Shown here: positions 1-12,256 of the stretch, one piece after another
Numbering within the stretch: position 1 is the stretch's first letter
Layout of the letters: every line of letters starts with the position of its first letter
Origin: Eudromia elegans
Lineage: Eukaryota > Chordata > Aves > Tinamiformes > Tinamidae
DNA: 64,000 nt
Assembly (NCBI GenBank): GCA_003342815.1
Contig: PTEX01000003.1
Span: 2,173,763-2,237,762 of the forward strand
Direction: 5' to 3'
The notes under the pieces: model-generated
Databases searched by the model: none
The model's input: only the letters and a program-made list of their open reading frames with translations
Told to the model about the DNA's origin: nothing
Translations under genes and position numbers: made by a program

Positions 1-3000
1 TTACCGCATGGTTCTTTGAGAATAGTGTGGACAGCAGTTTCTCATGGGGAGCTAATGAAGCTTCACTATGTTCAGAGGATCCCAGGACTCTCAGTTTAGC
101 AGGTCAGCTCTTTAATTCTGCTACTGGCAGTAGCTGTAACTGTTGGTTAGGTCTCTTCCTGACTGGGGACAAGAAGTACATCACTGGGGACCTCAGGGCT
201 TAACCTGTTTTTGTCCCACAGCAGACAAATAGTGGATCAAGCAGCTCGGTCCCTGCTGATGCTTCTCCGTGATGAGACACTCCATCCTCAGGGACAAAAA
301 AACAGTGTGTGCTTGTCCTTTCCATGGCTGTGAGCCTGGCTGTCTTTGAAGGCCTGCGAGAGCACTAGCCTGCCAAGTACAAGAATTATAACTAGCTTTG
401 AAACTAGAGAGACCTCTCCTCCTTCCCTTTTCAGTATTTCTCATGTCTTTTGTCACTTTAAACACTTCTCCTAAGCTCTGAAGTCCTGGCCCATGAGCAG
501 TCAGGCCTTGATAAACTTCTTGCAGTGAAAAACATCCTATTGAGACCTTAAAAAGCTATCCCTCAAAATATCACTTAGAGTATCTACTGAATGAGTGCAA
601 TATGCGTCAATCTGTTTGCTTCTGAGCAGCAGCAGGTCCTTAATGTACTGATTTCCTTCTGTTTGTCCATATCCGTAGTCTGCTTCTACTTTTAAAACAT
701 TTAGGCATTAAATCACAGTGTTAGAGTCTGTTTTGTGTAGTCCTTTGAGACAAAGTGCCAGATCCACTGAGAAGTCTGAAATAATGCGTTCCCAGGAGTG
801 CAAAATGATTATTCTTGACGTTGTGTTCAGAGAGGTGTGGTGTGTTAACCAGGAGCATGCTTTATGTAGGGAGAGGCTGCTATACGGCCTTCTGCAGATA
901 TTTTGCAGTGTCTCAGTGCATCTCAGCCTAGCAGGAACCCTGTCAGAAGCTTGGAAGGGCTTTGTCAATTTGAAATTCAACTATTGTCATGTCAGAGCAA
1001 TGTACACTCATATACGCAGGGTCCGTCTTAAACACCCTCTCTTTGCTTGAGTGTTTGCATTTTAAACTGTGCTATTTAAATCTATGCATTTCCTCCAAAA
1101 GTTTAGAAAATTCTGCTCATCTCCTGCTTATTTTGGAGTCACTGGTGTTTGCTGTTTGTCACGGAATTTGACAGATCCAAATGCGTTGCTCTTCAAGGCA
1201 TAGAAATTCTGCTCTCCTCCAAGAGCTGTTATTCAGGGCCCAATTAATCTTTTGTCTGCATCTTGCCTTCAGCAGCTCCTGACTGCAGCTCCTTGCGGTT
1301 TGCTCCGTGCAGTGTGAGGTATTGGTGAGAGAACTGTTGTGCCCCTCGTCTAACGCTCCAGCTTGTCGGATTCTCTCTCGGATTATCTTTTGGCCTGGCA
1401 ATTTTTACTGAGCTGTAGCTCTCCCCAGGATTTCTCAAACCCAGTTGTGCATATAGTGTTTATAGAGGCTCAGAGAGAACTTCTCTGCTGCAAGTATTTA
1501 AGGCTTGACATGGTCTTTTGTATACCCAAGTCTCGTATATTATCTCCCTCTTATGTTTTGCATGTGAATTTTGTATTGTTTCCAGACAAAGTGAAATTTA
1601 GTTCTGGGTGGTGTCTGGCTCTTGATACGTTTTTCTTTTCTCTGTCTGTGAATCACAAAGTTGAAAAATAGCATTACACCCTTTTAGAAAGAAGTTGAGC
1701 CAATTTATCCTACTTCAGTGGAGTTACGTGGCCAGGGTATTGAGTCTGTGCTGTTTGCACAATATTGGAGAATTGAAAGGGGGAGGGTTTAAGTCAAAGG
1801 CAGGCTGTGACCAGCCCTGCTTTCTCTCACCTAGACTCTCCAGCTACATTTTTTTTTAATGGAAATATTTTACTTTTTTTTTAATGGAAAAGTGCTGATT
1901 TTTTGTGGAGTTTGGTGAAACATTTGAAAGATAGGCAGTTCCCCCCTTAATGAATATTTAAAATGCATAGTGAAGCAAATAACAGTCAGCAAAGCGTCCA
2001 CAGAACATGAGGGGAGAAACTTCAGGAAAGAAAACATGACTTGTAATCTGCTGTAACTCTTAATTCAAGAATTAAAAAAGCCAAGGGTATGCAGTTAGTG
2101 CTCAAAGGCATATTTCAATAGTACTTGAAGCCTTTTGAGTTTTTCCCTTGCTAGAGAAGAATTCTCATTTGCTTCCGAGATGGGATGGAGGGCGGGTTGG
2201 CCTGAACAGAGCGTGCAGATAAGCAGGTCTCAAAGCCATTTGTTATCTGGTATTGGCAGGGCAGCTCTTGCATTTCTTTTCTGTGGAGCGGGGCTGATTG
2301 CTGCGCTCACCTGTCTTGCTTGAGCAGCAGATCAATCAAATGTTTAGTCCGTGCGACTCAGGCAAGCTCCTGAGCTGCTTGTGATGCGTTTTACTTACGA
2401 TCAATTTTGTGCATTATGCAACAGATGTCAGAAATGTTTCGATCTGATATGGCAGAGATCAGTGGTCTGTCTCATGCAGAATCACTTGTATCTGAGTCAA
2501 TTATTCCTTCCTTTAAAATCTGCCCTTTTCTACAGAAATAAATGCCCAAGAGAGGGCAGAGAAACATGCAGATGTGGATAGGCATGTAGAAATGCTCAAG
2601 ACTTTCCTCCAGAGAAAGAAACGTGCTATTTTTTAATTTGTTTGGGCACTTCCCTCTGTTGCTTCTGTGTGGTTTGTTTACTGCTAGTTATGTGAAGTAA
2701 AGAGCCTGTACTGCAGTGTGGGGACAAGAACCCAAATATTTAGGAAAACATAAGCCCAGCTTATGTCATTCTTGAGAAATCAATACTGTGGAAGCTGGTC
2801 CTTTATTTCCTCCCATTTTCTAATTGAAAATGTTAGCCTATTCCTTCACCTTCTCCGTCTTGGCTTGCTTGGCAGAAGAAACATCAGGTTCTGCTCCCCC
2901 AGAGGACTCCGGAGCTCAAGGTTCTCCAGCTTTGATGTAGTTGTGTTTGATACTACCCGGAAACATGTGAGCGTAAAACTCATCTCCAAATTGCTTTGGA

Positions 3001-6000
3001 GGGCAAGAGACAACACAGAGATGGCTGGCAAGGCACCAAGAGTAAGGCAGCAGCTTCTGGTTTCAAATGAGCATGGCCTCAGTGATGCTGAGGCGTGTTC
3101 CTGCTCCAAGGACATAAATGGCTGCTCTGAGAAGGTTAAGGTGGAAATTCACTTCTCACTGTGAATCCCACATGAATGGCTTCTCCCACCTTGGAGCTGT
3201 ACAAGCCCAAGGGAAAATCAGTTCCCCTAAGAGATCCCAGCACCAAATCCTAGACCATTGGAGATATTTAATTGATTAATTAGGTTCTGCTGTGAGGAAT
3301 TGTTCCCTACCCCTTCTTTTTCCAGTAGGGATTAGATTGGTCTTAAAGATGAGTTGCTATTGTCAAAGGTACATTTAGTTATACCATAATGGCATTTCTT
3401 TCCTGTTATAAGTGAGTGCACCTGAGGACTATGCAGTTCAGAATAGTATGTGAGCATTTATGCTGTGATTCTTTAATGCTTAAATTAAGCTATTTGATGA
3501 ATATTTTGATCTGCTTAATTTTTCTGCTACAATATTACTCTTTGCCTTTTTTTCTAAGCTCTGGTAGGTCTCTATTTCACCTAGTCTCCTGAGGAAGTGC
3601 TCATTTCATCCTAGAAAGGAGATTTATTTAGCAGGGATATTTGTATTCTCATTCTGTGTATGAAAATGTGAACAATGTATACATTATCAAAGCCATATAG
3701 AATTAGTCTGTTGCACTACGAAACAAAACCATATTCTCAGGATTCTCATAACAGTTCAGGTAGGAAAGATTTTGCTGCTGGCTTTTTCTGTACTTCAGCT
3801 TTTGGTCATACACCCACCTCATCTGCAGCACTATTCACCTGGTGATATCTTTAATAATGAAGAAAATCACGATATGAATCCATGATTACCGAAGGCCTCG
3901 GGTAAGTGAATTTCACTCTGTCAACAAATCATAATAAAATAAACCAAAATGAAATAAAGAACTCTAAATGTACTCACCATTTTTCAGATTAGGTGTTGTT
4001 TGAGTGGTTAAATATCTGAGCCTCCAAAAACGTTCCATTTTTTTCTGAGGAGATACTTGATATCAGTGGAGCCCCAAAAGCAGTCGGGGTGGTGCAGGAG
4101 CAGTGACCATGCCTCTTTCACCACTGGGAGGAAGGACAGCTGTAGAACTCCATTTCTGGGGAGGTCAATAGCTCAGTTTGATGTGGCTACTGCTGCTCCT
4201 GAAGATCAGCCATGGGAAGAGACCACCCCAGTGTCCCACAGCCTGTCCATAGATGGCCCACCGGTGGCCTGCAGTGGTGCCCCCTGCCAAGAGACAGGGG
4301 CATTGCCTGCATGTAGAACAAATGTGGGTTTGGAGAACTAATATATTTTGGAGCTATCCTGGAGGCACCGCTCAAAAAAACTCCATTCAAGAGGCAATTT
4401 ATTCCGCACCTGGTGTGCCACCAGGTGTCTGCATTCATCCCCAGGCTCTCCGGTGATCCACCACTCATGGGGGTACTTGAGTTTTTCCAGCAGTTGTTCA
4501 GCCGGGGAAGAGAAAATCTGATTGCTCTTGGCAAGTGATGCTGGGATTAGCAGTTCAGGTAGTTTAGAAGCAATTGCTGTGTTTTTGAGTGGAAGAGCAG
4601 CCATGCAGGGATCTTCAGAAGCAATAAGAGGATTTCTTTTGGTGGAGTTATCCTGGCAAAGAGAAAAAAGCTCAGTGAAGACTTTCCTAATAAATCCAAA
4701 GCCTTTTAAACTTCTGAAATGGCCTTCTCAGTTCCAAGAGGGATAATAACTGTTTTAGCTATATGCATCATTAGCCTAGTCATGGTTATGAACCACACTA
4801 AGGATAAGAGCTTCAGCTATTAGAATGCACAGCTTGAGCCTCAGGAACATTTATGGTAATGAAGGAAAAATGAATATCTATTGGGTACCAGATTTAGCCA
4901 TAGAGAAGAGGTTAAAAAGTGGGGTTGTGTTGTTGTTGTCGTTAAAAAAAATGGATCACCATACACCTCAGGTAAAATATTGGTCTGTGAATTGGCCAGT
5001 TTTATATTCTGACTTTTTTGCCTGATGCTTTTTATTTCTTCTCAAAACAAGATGGATAAGGAGCCATGTCTGCTAAATGTAGGGTGACTCTTGCCATTCC
5101 TCAGCTCTGTCCTCACTCAGAAGTCAGAGTCTTGCAAAGGGCACCCTGAGAAGCCATAGGACATTGCCAGGGATTTCTGCAGCCAGAAGAGAGGTATTTA
5201 ATCCTTGAAACTGTTTCTCCTGGGGCAGAAGCCGACAGCCTCTCACAGTGCCCTTTGGGGTAGCATGTGTTAAATTAGTAATGAAAGGCTAAGCACAGAC
5301 AACGCCGGGTTTTAGAAAGTTGTGGGCCAGATAGGCAGATTTTCTCTCCTTTGACATCCGGTAGCATTTGGTTTCCATCCCCAGATCAGATATGCCAGCT
5401 GGTTAATAAACTCAGGTGCAGGGCAGCAGCTTGCCTAATGAAAATGAGTAATTACTTTTCACTTTCTCTGACCAGAATTTTGATTGCCACCGACATGATT
5501 AATAGGATTCTTCCTAACATTGCTTCAAGAAAGCTGTAATCCCTGGCAAGGTATTTAGTATATGGGAAATGAAAACAGGCTGTAAGCCACCAACAAAGAT
5601 ATGGGGTAATAAGTGATTGAGAAGGGCATCGTGAAAAGAGAAAGGTCTGACATTTTGTAAATGTTTTTATGAATAAGCTGGTGGGAGCAGAAGGAGACAA
5701 CACGGTAAGGAAATGAATGTATATTACTGAATCATGGCAGATCTGCAAAGAACAGAAATCAGACAGGAGAATATGGAGAAATTGAGAAATAAGATTAAAC
5801 CTGAGCTATCTTGCAGAAATATGACCTTTGATCACTTCTCCTTTTTTGTGGAATTGTTTAGAACTGATCCTATGGTTAGAAATAAGACCAAAGGAACAGA
5901 ATAAGAGGAAATTTGATTTTTTCCTGCTGCTGCCACAGATGTTTCCCCGTGCTCCCTCAGCTCTACTGCTCTGAGTCCCATGGCAGACTCAGCAGTGACT

Positions 6001-6680
6001 ACATGAGAAGTCATGAAGAGAAAATCAGGAAAGCTCACTAAAATGTTTAAGAAGTTCTTTATTGACAGTAATGAGCTCCCACCCTGGCTCAGCTGCTAGG
6101 TTGAACCTTCCATCGGTGTCCATGCATTTGCCACCCTCCTTGTCACCTTGCTTCTTCTAGGTTTGCCTCAGTAAGTCTGCCCTGATACTTGGAATAGTCC
6201 TTTCTTGCTATATCAAAAGCATCTTTTTTGTTTATCTTTTGGCAAGATCACCTCTGCCATTAGGCTGTTTATACCCATTGCTGAGAGAGGTCAGGACAGA
6301 GCTTCCAAACTCGTGGGCACCTTTTCAGTGCTGTCTGCTGACCCTAAAGCTTCACACACGGAGCTGTTGCTTTCCTTGCATTTTCTTTACGATCAAGAGC
6401 AATAGCTTTGTTTGTTTCTTGCCTTTCCTGCCATCAAGGTTTCAAAATGTAAAAAATGTTACTGGTGCTGCGTTTTTTTATCTAAACCAGACTGATTTGC
6501 AGTTCTCTCTTTTCTGGTTCTTTGCCCACCAAAGTAATAAATCACAGAAGCTGCAGGTGTTGTTAAAGTGAACTGCAAAGTACAGTAATCTCATCTGGGA
6601 AATGGGAGTCATGATTTCAGGAGTTTATATTTCTGTTTCTTCTGTCCTCGTATTGTGTATTCAGTTGATTATTGTTGATT
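1..6680. other. Non-coding block, no gene recognised
   Basis: I see no supported gene here. Open frames are short (up to about 130 codons), occur on both strands, and give proteins with no family motif. Base composition is mixed to AT-rich with scattered oligo-T runs, as in avian intergenic or intronic DNA. The only structured element I could mark is the two-copy direct repeat at 1,849-1,890. No CpG island, tRNA or clear mobile element was seen. Old repeats too diverged to recognise by eye may be present. Confidence 0.6.
1849..1890. repeat. Two-copy direct repeat, 25 bp period
   Basis: The 17-mer of nine T followed by AATGGAAA occurs at 1,849-1,865 and again, identical, at 1,874-1,890. The spacing is 25 bp. 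It looks like a local duplication or slippage product. I see no functional signal around it. Confidence 0.85.
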
Positions 6681-6685
6681 CTTTC

Positions 6686-6712
6686 TTTTTTTTTTTTTTT
6701 TTTTGTCAACAG
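6686..6712 (+). repeat. T19 tract followed by an acceptor-like CAG
   Basis: A run of 19 T (6,686-6,704) is followed by GTCAACAG, ending at 6,712. This is the shape of a polypyrimidine tract plus 3' splice site. The sequence after it runs straight into a palindromic repeat at 6,802 and its open frame has no recognisable protein features. I therefore score it as a simple homopolymer tract and treat the acceptor as possible but unsupported. Confidence 0.9.
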
Positions 6713-6801
6713 AAATGGGCTTTGATAGGGTTCATGCTTGTTCTCTGTTTTTCTCGAAACTCTGCATTCCACTCCTCACATGGTTTGTTCCTTTGCTCTT
6801 T

Positions 6802-6881
6802 GGGCCCCATCCAAAGCCTGTTGAAGCCAATGGGAGTCTTTCCACTGATTTCAGTGGGATCTGGAATCTGTCTCAGGCCCC
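6802..6881. mobile_element. Palindromic MITE-like repeat, copy 1
   Basis: This segment begins GGGCCCCATCC and ends CTCAGGCCCC, so its termini are imperfect inverted repeats. Inside is CCACTGA-TT-TCAGTGG, with 7 bp perfect arms. The interior also has the pair CAATGGGA and CAGTGGGA. Dispersed palindromic repeats with 'TGAAGTCAATGGGA' cores and 'GGATCAGGCC' ends are common in bird, turtle and crocodile genomes. I recall the pattern but cannot give a safe family name. It is probably a decayed non-autonomous DNA transposon. Related copies lie at 32,512 and 41,606. Confidence 0.6.
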
Positions 6882-9800
6882 ATCCATCGTATCCCACCCA
6901 CCTAACCCCATTCTTGCATCCAAGTCTTTTTACCCGGTCCCAGTCCTTCCCCCTCAGCCCGTTCTCCTCCCACGCAGCTCTCATTAACTCCAAGGCTTCC
7001 TCTCTGGGCCTCTTGCCCTCTTTGCTGGGCTGACCCTGAGCTGCTTCCCTGCGTCTCTTGGCTTAGGTAGTGCAACCAAACCGGTGCCTGTCCTCTCCAC
7101 TGACTCTGATGCCCAGGGGACTGGTGCCCCCCAGCCTTGGCTCTGCTCCGCCACCTCTGGCTCTTGCTCTACCTGAGCTGGAGGCGGGCAACTTCTTTCT
7201 CCAGGAGCACAAGTATCACTGAAAACACGTGGCAAGGAGACTCCCTGTTCCCAGTTTCAGATCTTGACTCCATCCCAAGTGGGCGCAGCCGTTCCCGAGG
7301 TGTCTGGTTTCCCCGGAGCAGATGGACGTGCTCCAAGGGAGGTCACAGACATTTGTGTCTGACCGGCGCTTGGAGTGCGAGCGGCAGGCGTGTGCTCGGC
7401 GAGCGGAGGCTGCTGGGGCAGGGTTAGCTCTTAAGACCTTGCAGCGTTTCCTAAGGATGCACAAAAGTGTTTCTCCAAGCAGCCAAACTTGCAATTCTGC
7501 ATGGAGCAGGGAGACAGGACAGACTTGGCAGGGACGGTATCCCCAGCAGGTCACAGGTCTCAGCTGATAACGCCAGAGGGGTGAGAGCCTTACATAAAAA
7601 ATAAGTAACACTGGAAAACAGCTAGGCTTTTCATAGTCTCGCTCTTGTCAAAACAGAAAGAACAGGGTTTCTTTTACATTTTTTTTTCTTTTTTCTTCTT
7701 TCTCTCCCCCAAAAAGGAAATAGTCCATCTATAACATCCAGAATGGGAATCTTCAGCACAAATGGCCAAATTTGGAATTTTTCTAAGCATCCTATTGTGG
7801 CATTTCATAATAAGAATTTCAGGGCAGTGTTAATAATATGAGTCTATTTGGGTAACCTGTCAGAGGGGTTTGATGTCTGCTGCAGAACAAAATATGGCTC
7901 CAGCCTAATTGGGGTCCCACAGGAGGAGCCTCATGAATATGTAGGAATAGCTGAAATACATACTGCAACACCCAGCTAATTCTTCAAAATGTAGATAATT
8001 GTACTGACATGGGGAAGACTAATAAAACATGTGAGTGCTGGAAAAGGGGATTCATCTATTAATGTTCAGCTAGGTTAGGCATGTGAAAAGAGATGAGAGG
8101 AATTTCTACTGAATAGTGACATTCCTGTGCCTCAATTACGGTGTCACCCTGATGCCTCTGTGACATCTCTCTGAATTTCCTGTACCAGACTCACAGCCTT
8201 GCGGATAAAACCCTGGACTGCGCTTGGGAGCACTTTTAAAATGTATCCCTGTAAGTCCAGGATTTAAATTCTTAAAACGTATTTCTTTGCAATTTATCAT
8301 TTCATAGGATGGCAAAGCGTGTGACTGAGAGAACTGAAGAAATTACAAGGGGATTTGAAAGGAAGCAAGTAAAAACCAGCTGCGTTTCTGCCATCTGCAT
8401 GTGGCCCCTGTCTTAGCTCAGAGGAGACCCCCTTATTGCTGCTCCCTCCCCAGACAGTTGCAGGTTTACCTGACTAAATATGAATTGTGCCTTAATATAC
8501 AGAACTCATTTGAAATGTAGTATGTATTCAGAAGGCAATCACAGCAGTGTATATACTGTCAGCACTGCTTCAGAGAAGAGTTATGACAGTCCTACAGTCA
8601 TCAATAAACAGTTACCACTGTTTTGATATTAATATATTTCTTGAAGAGCTTTCTGTATATTCTGTAGAGTTACCAAATGCAGAAATGAAGGATGAATAGA
8701 TGGAGACACTGATGATCAATGCTATAGGAATAGCAAGCATACTAAAGTATTCCCAACTGAAATGCACCAATGAAAATTCCTTTCAGTTAAGAGCTCTCCC
8801 GAATGACCCTTTGCAGTGAATTGCTCCTTGCCTGTTGTGCTGTAAATTTTTTTTGGTAGAAAGGTCATGCAAAATGTAAATAAAAATTGTAATATATCAG
8901 GATGTAGGGCAGCAGCTAGTACACCAGCTGTACAGTGCAGGTTACCTGATTTTGAAGGATACCTTTTGCAACACAGATTTTCTCTTTACTAGGCCAATTA
9001 TTTTGCATGACACGTGCATGACTCTGCTTGCTAACTCACTAGTTTTGAGAGGAGGCTTTGTGAGAAGAGGGTATATTGCATTTGGCTTTTCACAAGGAGG
9101 ACTCAAGAATGTGAAGTGTCTGAGCTGCTGCCTTCAGTGAATGGTGCCTGCTGCATACAAGCTTTCCAGCTTAGCAGATCTTGGAGGAGGAGGAGGATGC
9201 AGATCTCCAGGATCCCTGTGTGCTTGTTTGCTCAGTCTGCAGCTAATACCAAGAGGACAACCCAAAGGGCTGTGGGCTGTGCATTTCGAATCTGCCTTTC
9301 TGCTTCAAACGTGCTTGCTCTGTATTAGCATTCCTCCTGTAACCATCAACATGAATTCAGGATGCCTAAAACAGAGCTCTCTCTTCCAGCTCCTCTCGTC
9401 AGCACCCCTCCCATGTGCTGTCACACCAGCAGTGCCTGTCCCAGCAGGGTGGCCTCCCACCCTCGCCCACAGGCTTTTCTCACTAGCTCTGATGTGCTGC
9501 CTGTGCAGAACAGAACCCCTTGCAGGTGTTGGGGTCCTCTCTGGCTCTATCTCTGCAACCTCTCTGGGCAGCCAGTTGCTGGTTAATTAGCACGTTTGAG
9601 TTGCTTCCCTGTGCCTACCTTGTTTTATGTTTGAAGAGCAAATGTCAGATGAAATGAACGGGCCCTTTTTGCCTGGTGAGTTATCCAGAGCAACGTCTGG
9701 TTCTCCAAAGCACAGAGTTAATAGAAAGGATAACTGAGGCAGCAAAACGGTATCTATGGACGCCCCTCTCCACTAGATTTTGCAATCCCTCCAGGTGCTT

Positions 9801-12234
9801 CCCTGCATCCTTCAGCAGCAGGTGACCTTTGTGCCTGCTCGGCTTGCTCGGAAAGCATCGTATAGCCCAGAAGGTCTTCAGCTATAATTCGTCTTTTCCC
9901 CCACAGCAGATATATATCCCCTCAGTGCAGACTCCCTGGGCAGTGGGAGGGAGAGATGTGCACACGCAGACCAGAAGCTCCTCCTCTGTCAGCACCGTCA
10001 TGCTGTGTCCTCTTCCACCCCACAGCCTGGCAGAGGGACGGCCGCTCCCCAGCCAGACCCAGGCTGCAGAGCCTCCTCCTTCACCTCCCTCCTTCTCCAG
10101 CCATTTGCACAGCACAAGCTGAGATGGCCCTGGGACTCGGGTAAAGCACACAGCTTGCAGCTCTCCCCACTGATCAGTGAACCTTAGCTTTTAAGAACCA
10201 CTCCCTTTTTAAAGTGGAAAGCTGTGGAAATGAAAAACTGTGAGTAGAAGTGGAGGAGCTAGAACAGGAATAAGGCGAGGAAAATTTTCCAGAAATCAAT
10301 TCTGGAAAGAATGAAGAGAGAAAATAGCTTCCTTTCCTTTTAAAAATTCACCCTCCTAAAATTTAGTATGTATGAATACACATGGTATTAGTACACATTA
10401 ATAAATGACCAAGTGCTGAATGTTTAAAATAAATCACCTGAGGGAACATGATACTATAAACCTTAAGTTTTAAAGCTTTCTAAAATATTTCATTTTTTTA
10501 TGTCAACATAGCTCGGTAGGATATTGTTACATCTGGGAATTTCTCAGGCATCCCAAGACCACTCAAAACACCTGTTGCCATCATGCTGTGCTATTTAGTG
10601 AAGGTCCATATGGGTCTCTGGATGGAGCTGTATAGAGCTGAGTGCTCCATTTCACATGCAAACTGTCCTAAAAGACTTATTCCCTCAGAGCAGGAGCAGT
10701 CCAACCCTTTTTCATGCTTCTTGGGAAGGCTGCTTGGATCAAAGCATAAAGCTGAGTGAGGAGCCATCACTGTCACAAGGCCTTGGGCAGAGCAGTAAGT
10801 GACACCCAAGACCTGCTGAGCTCCAGTCCCAAGGCTCAGTTATTAGCCATAGTCTTGCCAAACAGCCCAGCTCTGACTGATCTCCTGCATCCTGCAGTAC
10901 TCCTTAAATGCTTCACATGAAAAAAGAAAAAATCATGGTCAATAAAGGGCATAACCAAATGTAAATTCCCTCTCATTTACCTTGATTAGTCCCAGCTGTG
11001 AGCACAACCCTTCCTATCCTGCATTCACTAGCAGAACTGCTAAACTGCTCCGAGTCGGATGGCAGGGGATGGGACGTACAAATACATCTTCAGACAAAAT
11101 GTGCAGAGTCCTCTGCTCTGTTACATGAACCGATGCTGTTTGAAGGGTGTCCACAAAGAACCGTATGTCAAGCATATGTGGCTTTGGAGGTATTTGCATT
11201 AGAGGCGTGAAGTGGCTTCTCTGTGATGAGATTTGAGTCCCTCAGCTTGGAAAACGGGTGACAGCAGGAGCGTATGATACTACACAATCTGATGGTGAAC
11301 AGCATGAAGAAAGTGCTTGAGAAGTGATCACTTGCTCTTAATACTCTTGAGTAGGTGCCTCATCAAATTCTCACAGGAAGCAAGTTAAAAACACACAAAC
11401 ACGGTTATTTTTCCCTTAGAACTGCATGTAAACCAAAGAGCCCAGTACCATGGGGTCTTCTGGAGACCGACTGGCACTGTATTCAGAAGTTTAGAGAAAT
11501 TCATGCAGAACAGGTCCATAGATGGCCATTAAACACGACGGTTTAGATGTAATCTCTGGTTTGGAAAAGCTGAGCCACTGATTGCTGGAAGCTAGAAGGG
11601 CGTCCCAGAGGAGCCCGTGTGCTATGATTATCTGGATTCTTACCCTCAGCATCTGCTTTTGGTTACTTTGGAGACTGTGTGGTTGATTGGAAGGACCTTT
11701 GCTCTGACCCAGTATAACTATTCTTATATACTTTAGAAGTTGCACTTGACTTAAAAACTGGTTAGTCAAACCCTGGTGCCTTTAGGACTATACCCCTTGA
11801 TGCCAAGTCTTTCAGTCTCCTACAGCTTCTTTAAAATTCAGGAGAAGAAATAGATACAAGAACTTAAAAAGCAGAAACTGACAAAAAAGATTTTATTTTT
11901 GAAGCATTTTGAGTATTTTTGCTTTATTTGGGAAATTATGTAACAATTCCTCTTTAGGCAATATTAAAATCAGAGAATGCACCGAATATTTGATCATTTT
12001 GATACGTGTTTGGCTCTGCTTTTGGTATGAGATAGAGTGCCTTAAAATCACCCTTCCATTCTTATCCTGCAGGCAGGACTGATTATATTAAGAGAGATTT
12101 TGATTTTGACATTCTAAAAATATAACCTGGAACTATAAGTAATATAATTTTTAAAGAAATATTTCAGGACACAATAGGACTTGTTAAATCAATGCAGGAT
12201 ATATGTTTTTTGTTGGAATAGCAACAGATTTTGA

Positions 12235-12256
12235 TGCATATATTTATATATATATA
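12235..12256. repeat. Short TA-rich microsatellite
   Basis: An interrupted TA run (ATATATTTATATATATATA-like) lies within a broader AT-rich region. It is a simple sequence repeat with no other signal. Confidence 0.8.

Noticed and set aside
6602-7033. 143-codon + frame with a splice-acceptor-like T19-CAG at 6,712
   Set aside because: The phenylalanine run comes from the T tract and the frame crosses a palindromic mobile element. There is no donor or conserved protein.
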